From an uncultured Lentisphaeria bacterium (GTDB lineage Bacteria > Verrucomicrobiota > Lentisphaeria > Victivallales > UBA1829): a stretch of 41,632 nucleotides of DNA. The position numbers and the translations under genes were made by a program. A model generated the notes under the pieces. The model searched no databases, was not told where the DNA came from, and was given only the letters and a program-made list of their open reading frames with translations. The DNA is taken from assembly GCA_949287225.1 (NCBI GenBank), contig CASEFP010000141.1:1-41632 (forward strand), written 5' to 3'. Below, one piece after another: positions 29,420-37,541 of the stretch. Positions within the stretch are counted from its first letter, which is position 1, and each line of letters opens with the position of its first letter.

Positions 29420-32146
29420 TCAGGCCGCGCCCGTGCGGAGCAGATCCAGACATTTCCGGATATCCGCAAGAAGCTCCAGCGCATATTCCGCATCCTTCGT
29501 TTCCGGCAGGAAGGACCCGTATTCCAGTTTGTAGAAAAGAAGGAAGAGTTTCTCGGTTTTTTCCGCAAGTTCGCGATTTCCTCCTCTCAGGGAACGCGCA
29601 TAATCCAGAAGCTCCATATTGCGCTTGCGGACAAATCCTGCAAGCTCCAGTGCGAGGCGGAGTGCAAAATAAGCATACCGGATCGCCTGGCCGGGATTGT
29701 CGTGTTTTTCCTGTCCCGCATTCCGGATGAACTGCTCCATCCGTTTCCTTTTCCAGTGGTTTGAGGCAATCTTTGCCGCCCGGCGGCAGATGGATCCTGA
29801 GGTCAGAAGAATGATGAGGAACATCAGGATCACGATCCAGGAGTGACGGACATAGAGCAGGAGGTCCGTGATTTTATCATGGAGCGCAAAGAGTTTTTTT
29901 TCCAGGTGGAACAGGAATCCCTCTTTGTTCTTTCTGTCGAGGTGCCTTTTGGCCTGGACATAAGTTTTCTTAATGTTTTTCTGAATCTCCTCCTGGGCGA
30001 TGGCGGTTTTTATCAATGCCTTTTCAAGCACCGAGGAGTCCTCGTCTTTCCGGGCTTCCCGGATGATGTCGGAACGGATCTGCTCCAGAGTGTGTTCCGT
30101 CATTTCCGGCGGTGTGATGCGCCATTCGTCGCCGAAGGGGTCCCGCAGAGAGCCGATGCCGGCGGGACGTGTTTCCGAGCGGACGTATTGCGGCGGCGTG
30201 GCATCGAAGGTGAGCCAGCCGATTTTGTCAATGTAAATCTGCGTCCAGGCGTGTGCGTGATATTCATGCACTTCAAACTGCCTCGTCAGGGTATTGTAGT
30301 TGCCGGGAGAAAAGCCCGTCGCGACGCGGGCGGGAAGTCCGGCTGCGCGCGCGAGAACCGCAAGGGCGGAGGCATAATATTCGCAATGTCCTTCCCGGAG
30401 CGTGAAAAGAAAGTAGTCCACGGACTCCTTCCCTTCGGGAACCTTCTGCGCGTAAAGAACATATTTATAGTGCTTCCGGAGATGATCCCGCAGTGCAGTT
30501 GCCTTCTCATAGGGACTTTTGAGGTCTTTCGTCAACTGTTTTGCCAGTTCCGTGACACGAACGGAAATTTTCTTTTTCGGGAGCTGGAGATAACAGGATT
30601 TCGGGACCGTTTCCGGCCAGTAGGGATCGTACGGGATCTGCCGGCGGGGGGGACGGCGGTTCGGCCTTCCTGTTCTGTTTTTTCTTGCCGCATTGCGTAT
30701 GATCTTCCGTGCTTCGGCCGGATTGGCGGTCTTTTCTGCCGGGGCGGACAAACTCTGTTTTTCCTCTTTGTCATTCGGCTGCTTGACGGCCGGATTCGTT
30801 TGACGTTCGTGTATTTTTCTGTGCGGGGGAGAGGTCCTGCGGGGTGCTTCTCCGCCTGGAAGATTCCGGCGGTTCATCGGCGGCGATGGGGATTCCGCCG
30901 GAGAAGCGGGTTTTCCCATTTTCTGCGGGAATACAATCCCCGAGGTCACCATATAGCGGAAAGGCAGAGGAGGATACTCTGTTGCCCGGATTTCCGCATT
31001 GAAAAAAGTGGTGTCGAGGCGGAGGGGAAGCAGCTGCATCTCTCCGGTCTGGAAGGAAAACGGTATGAAGGCGGCATAGAGTTTCGGTGAGATCCATTTG
31101 AGAATCGAATAGTGCTGGTTGATCTGATGGAACAGAGAGATGTCGCCGCCGTTCCGGAGTCTTGAGCGTTTCATGCGCAGGGATGTGGTCCATTTTTCTC
31201 CGTCATAGACATCGTAGAGCTGCGCCAGATGATAAAGTTTCAACGGGCTTTTCACGTAAAACAGCAGATCTTTTCCCTGCGAAGCTCCACCGTCGCCTTC
31301 GGCACGGGATTGACTTGTCTGATTTTTCATGCGGATTGGTGTTCCCTGCGATCCGACCGTATCCGGCTTGCCGCTCCGGACGATCCGTTTGCCGGAGGGG
31401 GAGGGCTTCACTTTATTGCCATACAGCCACTGCTGGAATTCCGGCGGCAGCGCCGAGTCGCGTTCCGTCAGAAAGGAAACTTCGAAAATACCCGGGATGT
31501 CATTGTCGGTCAGCGGCATGATCCCGAAGAGATACCAGAAGAATGCGACTCCCAGAAGGAGATTCAGGAGGTAATACGGCCAGCTCCGCAGCAGCGAATA
31601 GCGGCGTTTCCCCGCCACGCGCCTTCCTCCCGCAAGAGAAACGGGGCGGTTTGCATAAAGAAGCAGGATCAGGACCAGAAAATAAGGTGTCAGAAGCCAG
31701 AGGTAAAGCATTCTGGGGATCAGCGCCCCGTAGATGAAGAGGAACATGCTGATGAAGAAAAGGTAACCCAGATCTCGGCGCTGCCCGTTCATCAGGAAGA
31801 TCAGAGAGGCCGCGGCGAGCGATTCCAGAATGGCTTTGTCCGGCATGATTCCCCCTTTCATCCGGAAGAAGCACCAGAAGCAGACTCCCCCGAAAATGAT
31901 GCAGTTCATCGCTGCACGCAGCATAGAGGGATAGAAGCGGTAGGGCACGAAGACGACAAGGGAACAGGGAATGACGGCAATCAGAAGGGCGAGTGTGAAC
32001 TGCGCCTGCCCATACTGCCAGAGCGCTGCTGCAAAGGAAATGCCCAGAAGAAGAGCGTAAAGGAAATGAAGCGGATGGCGCGCCGGGGAAGCAAGCATCG
32101 CGGAACGATCCACAATGACATTTTTTTCATTCTTCGTCCGGAACAT
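29420..32146 (-). CDS. TgpA-like membrane transglutaminase-domain protein
   Basis: A 908-residue protein (ATG 32146 has GAGG 7 bases upstream; an ATG at 32152 is possible). About six N-terminal membrane helices (residues 25-220, e.g. LHFLYALLLGISFAAALW) resemble DUF3488/TgpA. A periplasmic region with a Pro/Arg-rich stretch follows, then the transglutaminase-like domain: Cys588 in REGHCEYYASALAVLA, His in EYHAHAWTQIYI, Asp in GWLTFDATPP. Another membrane helix (WIVILMFLIILLTS) and a cytoplasmic DUF4129-like tail end it. TgpA proteins act with DUF58 and MoxR genes, as here. The start overlaps the DUF58 gene by about 20 bases. The periplasmic reaction (cross-linking or peptide cleavage) is not established. 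Confidence 0.92.
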   Translation of the reverse strand: MFRTKNEKNVIVDRSAMLASPARHPLHFLYALLLGISFAAALWQYGQAQFTLALLIAVIPCSLVVFVPYRFYPSMLRAAMNCIIFGGVCFWCFFRMKGGIMPDKAILESLAAASLIFLMNGQRRDLGYLFFISMFLFIYGALIPRMLYLWLLTPYFLVLILLLYANRPVSLAGGRRVAGKRRYSLLRSWPYYLLNLLLGVAFFWYLFGIMPLTDNDIPGIFEVSFLTERDSALPPEFQQWLYGNKVKPSPSGKRIVRSGKPDTVGSQGTPIRMKNQTSQSRAEGDGGASQGKDLLFYVKSPLKLYHLAQLYDVYDGEKWTTSLRMKRSRLRNGGDISLFHQINQHYSILKWISPKLYAAFIPFSFQTGEMQLLPLRLDTTFFNAEIRATEYPPLPFRYMVTSGIVFPQKMGKPASPAESPSPPMNRRNLPGGEAPRRTSPPHRKIHERQTNPAVKQPNDKEEKQSLSAPAEKTANPAEARKIIRNAARKNRTGRPNRRPPRRQIPYDPYWPETVPKSCYLQLPKKKISVRVTELAKQLTKDLKSPYEKATALRDHLRKHYKYVLYAQKVPEGKESVDYFLFTLREGHCEYYASALAVLARAAGLPARVATGFSPGNYNTLTRQFEVHEYHAHAWTQIYIDKIGWLTFDATPPQYVRSETRPAGIGSLRDPFGDEWRITPPEMTEHTLEQIRSDIIREARKDEDSSVLEKALIKTAIAQEEIQKNIKKTYVQAKRHLDRKNKEGFLFHLEKKLFALHDKITDLLLYVRHSWIVILMFLIILLTSGSICRRAAKIASNHWKRKRMEQFIRNAGQEKHDNPGQAIRYAYFALRLALELAGFVRKRNMELLDYARSLRGGNRELAEKTEKLFLLFYKLEYGSFLPETKDAEYALELLADIRKCLDLLRTGAA

Positions 32147-33371
32147 TTTCATCCCTCAAAAGCTGTGCGGTATTCACCAGGAAAGATGCCGTCAGCGGTT
32201 TAACGCCTCCGGCCGTCTCCGGCTGTATTGCAGCCATACGTCTCGGCTCATCCGGTTCACACGGCGGGAAATGCTGCTTCGGCGCGAAGATCCAGCGGAC
32301 GGAATATCCCTGCATTTCCATGAGATTCAGAAGTTCACCGAGTTCCCGCGAGGCGGACATTGTGAGCACATAGACCACGGCACCGTCCGGAAAGTTCTCC
32401 ATCGCGTCCGCGACCAGATCCTCCACGCGCGATTTCGACGGCTGGAGATCGGTCAGGATTTCCATGATTTTCAGGCGGATTCCGGCAGCATCGCCGTTTT
32501 CCCGCAGAATGCCGCTGTCCTCCGAGTAGGTGAAAAAGGTCAATGCACAGTATTTCCGGCTCAGAAAATCGGTGATGGAAGCCGCCGCCGTAATCAGATA
32601 TTCAAAATTGTTTTCGATATCGTCATAACCGATGCTCCCGGCGTTGGAATCCAGAATCAGCATGATCCGGTCGACGGTTGTCGCCTCGAACTCCTTGACC
32701 ATGATACAGCCCTTTGCCGCCGAACTTTTCCAATGGATCGCACGCATCTCATCCCCGGGATGATAGGGGCGCACGCCGAAAAAATCCATGCCGCTGCCCG
32801 CGTGACCGAGAGGGCGTCCGTCCTGATCGCTGCCCGCCCTCCGGTCGTTGCGGAGATACAGATGTTCCAGCGGTTCGATTTTCGGCGTGACCGTAACCTG
32901 GGCGGGGAGATCGAAACAGCGGGATTTCCAGAAAAGACCGCATGGGTCGCCGCTGACAAGCCGGATCGTCTTCAGCGGGAAATGCCCGCGTTTCAGCGGG
33001 AGAATTTCCCGTGCCGCCCGGCAGGAGCCTTTCGGTGCGAGAGCGGGAATCACCGCGCTGAAAATTCCTTCCCGGCAGAACGGCAGTTTCTCACTGGCTA
33101 CGACGGGCATGCGGTAGAGATAGGTCCGGTTCAGCACGAACAGCGGCAGTTCAAAGGGCTCCCCGCAGACAGCGTCTCTTACTCTGCCGCGGGATATGGT
33201 GATGCCGTGAAGGGAAAACTGTGCCAGGACAAAAGCGGAAAGTGTGATTGCACACAGAATTGATGCGATGATTGCCGTGGCGAATCCGACATTCATGATC
33301 GCGCTCCCGACGGCGGCAAGCGAGGCAAATACAAGCAGAATGCCGCTTTTTGTCGGCATCGCGGCGATCAT
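32127..33371 (-). CDS. DUF58-domain membrane protein
   Basis: A 414-residue protein. Two N-terminal membrane helices (residues about 8-50) are followed by a beta-rich region. The DUF58 signature DFFGVRPYHPGDEMRAIHWK lies near residue 205-225, leading into a von Willebrand A-like fold (IMLILDSNAG with the DxNxG start of a degenerate metal site). DUF58 proteins accompany MoxR ATPases and are thought to be their clients or partners in envelope assembly. The start codon overlaps the FHA-MoxR stop by one base (TGATG), and its end overlaps the transglutaminase gene, so all three are translationally coupled. Confidence 0.92.
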   Translation of the reverse strand: MIAAMPTKSGILLVFASLAAVGSAIMNVGFATAIIASILCAITLSAFVLAQFSLHGITISRGRVRDAVCGEPFELPLFVLNRTYLYRMPVVASEKLPFCREGIFSAVIPALAPKGSCRAAREILPLKRGHFPLKTIRLVSGDPCGLFWKSRCFDLPAQVTVTPKIEPLEHLYLRNDRRAGSDQDGRPLGHAGSGMDFFGVRPYHPGDEMRAIHWKSSAAKGCIMVKEFEATTVDRIMLILDSNAGSIGYDDIENNFEYLITAAASITDFLSRKYCALTFFTYSEDSGILRENGDAAGIRLKIMEILTDLQPSKSRVEDLVADAMENFPDGAVVYVLTMSASRELGELLNLMEMQGYSVRWIFAPKQHFPPCEPDEPRRMAAIQPETAGGVKPLTASFLVNTAQLLRDENVPDEE

Positions 33372-34696
33372 CAGGCGGGTTCCTCGTTTTTCAGTTTGAT
33401 GGAGTCCAGAATGGAATCAAGCACGTGTTCGACACTTTTCCATTCATTCCGGCAGCGCAGTTTCAGGCGCAGCCGGTGCGCAATCACCTGTTTGAGCAGA
33501 TCCCGCACATCCCTCGGCGTGACGAAATCCCGGCCGGAATAGGCTGCGAGGCTCTGACTGCACCGCATCAGGGCCAGCGAGGCGCGCGGGCTGCATCCGT
33601 TGGCGAGCGCGGGATGTTCGCGTGTGGCGTTGGCGATCCGGATGATATACTCCTTGATCTGCGGGGAGACCTTCACTTTCCGGACCTGCGCCTGGCAGTA
33701 GACTACATCGTTGCTCTTGATGACGTAGGAGATGCTGTTCAGCGGATGTCCGGAAATCTGGGAGCTGAGAATTTCCATCTCCGCTTCCGGGACGGGATAG
33801 CCGATGCTCAATCGCATCAGAAAACGGTCGAGCTGCGGTTCCGGCAGCGGATAGGTTCCATGGTAGTCCTCGGGGTTCTGGGTCGCAATGACGAAGAACG
33901 GTTTCGGAAGGACGTGGCCCTTTCCGTCAATCGTGATGGAGGATTCCGACATGCATTCCAGGAGACTCGACTGCGTGCGCGGCGTCGTGCGGTTGATCTC
34001 GTCCGCCAGGATCACGTTTCCGAAGATCGGGCCGGGCAGGAATTTGAACGTGCCGGTCGCCTCGTCGAAAATATTGGCGCCGGTGATGTCGGAGGGAAGC
34101 ATGTCAGGCGTGAACTGAATTCTCCGATACTGCGCCTGGACGGATTTCGCCAGCGTCTGCGCCAGCAGGCTTTTTCCGACGCCGGGCGCGTCTTCCAGCA
34201 GCAGATGCCCGTCGGCGAACAGGCAGACGATGATGTCGCGGATCACTTCCGGTTTCCCCTTGAACACCTTTGCAATGTTTTCCTCCAGCTGGCGGATGAT
34301 TTTCTGGAGGGTTTCGATATTGAAATTTTCCGCGCTCCACTTGTTTTCGATGTTTTTTCTGGCGAATTCCGGATTGTTCGGATCGTTGAACACGATCATG
34401 GCGCTGCCCATCTGGATGATATCCATGTGCTTGATGAGCTGCATCGTGACGGGCTGGGAGTTGACGAAGGTCCCGTTCGCGCTGTTGAGGTCCTTGATGA
34501 AAAATCCTTCCTCCTCGCGCGAGATCACGGCGTGATGGCGCGAGACGTTCTGATCTCCGATGACGACATCGCAGTCCGGCTCGCGCCCGATCACGATATT
34601 GTTGCGTTCCATGCGGACTTCGCGGTTCTGTCCGTATCCGTCCTGAATGGTGAGCGTGGGATGATCCCTGTGTTCGGATGATGGCTGCTTGCTCAT
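33371..34696 (-). CDS. FHA-MoxR fusion: phosphothreonine-binding domain joined to an AAA+ ATPase
   Basis: A 441-residue protein. Residues about 15-105 are an FHA domain with the conserved IGREPDCDVVI (Arg38), VSRHHAVI (Ser52, His54) and LNSANGTFVN, the phosphothreonine-binding set. The MoxR AAA+ module starts near residue 125: Walker A DAPGVGKS (169-176), ITGANIFD, Walker B ILADEINRT (about 229-237), then ATQNPEDYHGTYPLPEPQLD and the lid helices. Typical MoxR proteins have about 330 residues and no FHA part. The fusion implies that a Ser/Thr kinase directs this chaperone-like ATPase, which would then act on the DUF58 and transglutaminase partners encoded next. No kinase gene is in the window. 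Confidence 0.93.
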   Translation of the reverse strand: MSKQPSSEHRDHPTLTIQDGYGQNREVRMERNNIVIGREPDCDVVIGDQNVSRHHAVISREEEGFFIKDLNSANGTFVNSQPVTMQLIKHMDIIQMGSAMIVFNDPNNPEFARKNIENKWSAENFNIETLQKIIRQLEENIAKVFKGKPEVIRDIIVCLFADGHLLLEDAPGVGKSLLAQTLAKSVQAQYRRIQFTPDMLPSDITGANIFDEATGTFKFLPGPIFGNVILADEINRTTPRTQSSLLECMSESSITIDGKGHVLPKPFFVIATQNPEDYHGTYPLPEPQLDRFLMRLSIGYPVPEAEMEILSSQISGHPLNSISYVIKSNDVVYCQAQVRKVKVSPQIKEYIIRIANATREHPALANGCSPRASLALMRCSQSLAAYSGRDFVTPRDVRDLLKQVIAHRLRLKLRCRNEWKSVEHVLDSILDSIKLKNEEPA

Positions 34697-34725
34697 GATG
34701 AGGGAGTTTCCTGTGCGATGATGGA

Positions 34726-35826
34726 TTAGAGCAGATCCTCGTCGGTGACCGACGCCTCATACTCGATGCCGTTTTCGTCGAACATCTTGCGCAGGTCGTT
34801 CCGGTCGATGGACTTGAAGAGCGCCTCCTCGGGGGTGATGATGTCGCGCTGGACGATGTCGAGCAGAGAGCCGTTGAGGGAACGCATTCCGAGCTTGTAT
34901 CCGGTCTGGATCACGGAAGGGATCTGGAAGATTTTGTTCTCGCGGATCAGGTTGCTGACGGCGGAGGTGACGACAAGAATTTCGAGTGCTGCGATACGGC
35001 CCCGGCCTTTCCGTTTGCAGAGGGTCTGGGCTACGATTCCCTTGAGCGAACCGGAAAGCATCGCGCGGATCTGTTCCTGGCGGTTCGCCGGGAACTGCTG
35101 GATGATACGGTCCGCGGTACTGGCGGCGGTGGTCGTGTGCAGCGTTCCGAACACAAGGTGTCCGGTTTCCGCCGTTTCGAGCGCGATTTCGACGGTTTCC
35201 AGGTCGCGCATTTCTCCGACGAGCACGATATCCGGGTCTTCACGGAGGGCGGCGCGCAGCGCGGCGGCGAAGCTGTTGGTATGTCTTCCGATTTCGCGGT
35301 GGTTGATCAGGCATTTCTTGTTCGGGTGCACGAACTCGACCGGGTCCTCGATGGTGATGATGTGGTCGGTCCGGTTCCGGTTGATGTAGTCGACCATCGC
35401 GGCGAGTGTTGTCGATTTGCCGGAACCGGTCGGTCCGGTGACCAGCACGAGCCCTTTGCTCAGGGTGCAGAGGTCTGCGATCACTGGCGGAAGATTGAGC
35501 TGTTCGAAGGTCAGGATGTTTGCGGGGATGAGTCGGGTCACGATGCCGACACCGTGCAGGTCGCGGAAGATGTTCACGCGGAAACGGTCCCCGGTCGGCA
35601 GCGAATAGGCAAGGTCGGTGTCGTTGCAGGCCTTGAACTGGTCGATGTTGCGCTGCGGCATGATCTCGAAGGCGAGCGCCTCGATCTCATCGCTGGAAAG
35701 CGGCGGCGTATCCGTAAACACCATTTCGCCGTCGATGCGGTATGCCACGGGCGTATCGCTGCTCATGTGCATATCGGAGGCCTTCTGTTCGATCAGGAAC
35801 TCAAGATATACGTCAATGTTCGGCAT
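34726..35826 (-). CDS. pilT: PilT-type twitching motility ATPase
   Basis: A 366-residue protein of standard PilT length. The N-terminal PAS-like domain (ASDMHMSSDTPVAYRIDGEM) precedes the secretion ATPase core. Walker A is VTGPTGSGKSTT (129-140), the Asp box IEDPVEFVH follows, Walker B is PDIVLVGEMRD, and the His box is TGHLVFGTLHTTTA. PilT powers retraction of type IV pili. No other pilus assembly gene is adjacent; instead it heads a run with FHA-MoxR, DUF58 and transglutaminase genes (29-base gap). PilT homologues also exist that act in pseudopilus-type systems, which is relevant as two pseudopilin-like genes lie in this window. Confidence 0.95.
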   Translation of the reverse strand: MPNIDVYLEFLIEQKASDMHMSSDTPVAYRIDGEMVFTDTPPLSSDEIEALAFEIMPQRNIDQFKACNDTDLAYSLPTGDRFRVNIFRDLHGVGIVTRLIPANILTFEQLNLPPVIADLCTLSKGLVLVTGPTGSGKSTTLAAMVDYINRNRTDHIITIEDPVEFVHPNKKCLINHREIGRHTNSFAAALRAALREDPDIVLVGEMRDLETVEIALETAETGHLVFGTLHTTTAASTADRIIQQFPANRQEQIRAMLSGSLKGIVAQTLCKRKGRGRIAALEILVVTSAVSNLIRENKIFQIPSVIQTGYKLGMRSLNGSLLDIVQRDIITPEEALFKSIDRNDLRKMFDENGIEYEASVTDEDLL

Positions 35827-35865
35827 CGGAATGTTTCCTTTCGTTTTCTGTTCACAACGGGTATC

Positions 35866-35893
35866 ACAATAGCACGCCTGGCGCGCTTTTCAA
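35866..35893 (-). promoter_or_regulatory. Promoter of the pilT-moxR-DUF58-transglutaminase run
   Basis: Minus strand TTGAAA (35893-35888), 16-base spacer, TATTGT (35871-35866), about 40 bases before the pilT start. Confidence 0.55.
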
Positions 35894-36061
35894 ATCCGGA
35901 AACGGGAACATTTGCATATTTGAGAAGGGGGAAACAAACTGCTCCGATGCGGAATTCCTGCTCCTGCGCCGGATCATGCGGAAAACAGGTCCGGCAAGGC
36001 GTTAAAACATCTTTTCCCCGGCAGCGGAACGTGCCGGACGGAACCGCATGTCAGGAAACAC

Positions 36062-36496
36062 TTATTTTTTATATTCATCCTCGATCCTGCGCAATCCCAC
36101 GATCCCGTAGGTCGCTAGAGTGTGCAGAACCTTCTGGTTTTCCCGGCACGGGTGAAGATGGCCGTTTTCCCAGTAACTGACAGTGGTTTTGGAAATCCCA
36201 AGCAGGTTTGCGAACTGGAACTGGGTCAGTTTGAGCATCTTGCGGATGCTGCGGATTTTTGACGGAGTCAGAGGCGTGCTGCCAGTCTCTTTATTTTTGA
36301 AACTGGCGGACTTCCGGAGATTGTAGATCTTTTCAAAATTGCGCAGATGATGGTGAAGTTCCTTTACCCCCTGCATATTTTCCACCAGCGAAAAGACCAG
36401 AGGCTGAAGAACTGGTTTGGCCTTTGAGGGAATTACGGAAAAACTTTTCTGCGTGATCAGTTCTTTGTTTCCATAGGTGTAAAATGCGTTGTTCAT
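36062..36496 (-). CDS. XRE-family helix-turn-helix regulator with N-terminal extension
   Basis: A 144-residue protein. The last 70 residues hold an XRE/Cro-type helix-turn-helix (LTPSKIRSIRKMLKLTQFQF, ANLLGISKTTVSYWENG), close to the HTH of HigA-like and MqsA-like regulators. The first 75 residues are basic and helical with no recognisable domain. No toxin-like gene is adjacent on either side, so an antitoxin role is not supported. It is a single-gene unit with its own promoter. The target is unknown. Confidence 0.82.
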   Translation of the reverse strand: MNNAFYTYGNKELITQKSFSVIPSKAKPVLQPLVFSLVENMQGVKELHHHLRNFEKIYNLRKSASFKNKETGSTPLTPSKIRSIRKMLKLTQFQFANLLGISKTTVSYWENGHLHPCRENQKVLHTLATYGIVGLRRIEDEYKK

Positions 36497-36531
36497 AAGG
36501 TCAATTTCCGTATTTTTGTTTTAAACGGAAT

Positions 36532-36560
36532 AACATAGCTCATGTTGGAACCTTATGCAA
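36532..36560 (-). promoter_or_regulatory. Promoter of the XRE-family gene
   Basis: Minus strand TTGCAT (36560-36555), 17-base spacer, TATGTT (36537-36532), about 36 bases before the start codon. Confidence 0.6.
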
Positions 36561-36764
36561 GAGTAAAACGCCTTTTTTTTGTTTTTTCCCATTTCCGTGC
36601 ACAAACAGGAAACGGGAATGCGGCTGTTGATTCCGGTGTATGCGGCTGTCCGCCGGAGAACGGATTCTTTCCCGCCGGTCTTGGTGTGAAACGGAAAAAG
36701 TCTGAGTATTTTCTCAAATTCCACCTGCCTTCTCTGGCGGTACGGATGCGGTCGCCGGATTGGT

Positions 36765-37541
36765 TTACTGAACTGTCAGAGCGATCTCTTTCAACTCCGT
36801 AACGGCGTCCGGATCGTTCCAGTTCACCATGATTCCGATTTTCGCCTTCACTGCTCCCGGAGCCCAGACGTTATGGGAAAACGAGTTCCTTTCCCGGCCC
36901 CGGATGCTCCCCTGCATTTTCTGCCATGCCGCCGTGGTGTTCCGGCCGCCGAGGGGAAACATCATCCCGCCGTTTTCATGGAGTCTGACTCCTCCGCCCT
37001 GAACGGAGAAGGGAATCGGATTCCGGAAGGAGATCCCGTATGCACCGTCCTTTTCCTCAATGGAGGCGATTGTATTCCAGGCAAGCGTGTAATTCGGAAG
37101 ATCGCTGTAATCCTTTTCCGCGTGGAAGGCGACCACGAGCGGCCGCTTTTTCGGCCAGTATTTCGCATCGCGCACACGGATTGTCCGGTCTCCGGCCTTG
37201 AGGGGCGCAAGCAGTTCCGTGAAGGTTCCGCCGATTGTTTTTACATTTGCCGTGGTGATTTTTCTTCCTTTCGCATCATACTGGATGAGGAACGGCATGC
37301 ACGAACTTGCCTTCCCGTCGGCGCTCCGGCAGGAGACCGTCAAAGTGCAGGTTTTCTCCGGATCGATGTCGATGAAATCCTTCCGCAGCATTTCAAATTT
37401 TCCCGGAATGACGAGAATCCCCTCTTTTGCCGACGCTTTTTCCGGAAGAATCCAGCCGTCGGGCTTGTTCCAGCTGCTTTCTTCCGCTCCTTCCAGCAGA
37501 AAGGCTCCTGCCAGAAACAACACCGGAATGATTTTCTTCAT
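36765..37541 (-). CDS. Secreted accessory protein of the GH42-like operon, carbohydrate-binding-like
   Basis: ATG 37541 overlaps the stop of the GH42-like gene (ATGA) and gives 258 residues; AAGGG precedes it. The signal peptide is [19 protein letters not shown]. The mature protein is beta-rich (GWILPEKASAKEGILVIPG, CTLTVSCRSADGKASS, then IRVRDAKYWPKK, and WNTIASIEEKDGAYGISF), in the manner of secreted carbohydrate-binding or jelly-roll proteins found with Lentisphaerota hydrolases. No catalytic motif was recognised. It is the last gene of the operon. Confidence 0.75.
   Translation of the reverse strand: MKKIIPVLFLAGAFLLEGAEESSWNKPDGWILPEKASAKEGILVIPGKFEMLRKDFIDIDPEKTCTLTVSCRSADGKASSCMPFLIQYDAKGRKITTANVKTIGGTFTELLAPLKAGDRTIRVRDAKYWPKKRPLVVAFHAEKDYSDLPNYTLAWNTIASIEEKDGAYGISFRNPIPFSVQGGGVRLHENGGMMFPLGGRNTTAAWQKMQGSIRGRERNSFSHNVWAPGAVKAKIGIMVNWNDPDAVTELKEIALTVQ

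Noticed and set aside
36062..36496. XRE gene as antitoxin of a toxin-antitoxin pair
   Set aside because: No RelE/HigB-like or other small toxin frame is adjacent on the same strand; the 268-base upstream gap holds only its promoter.
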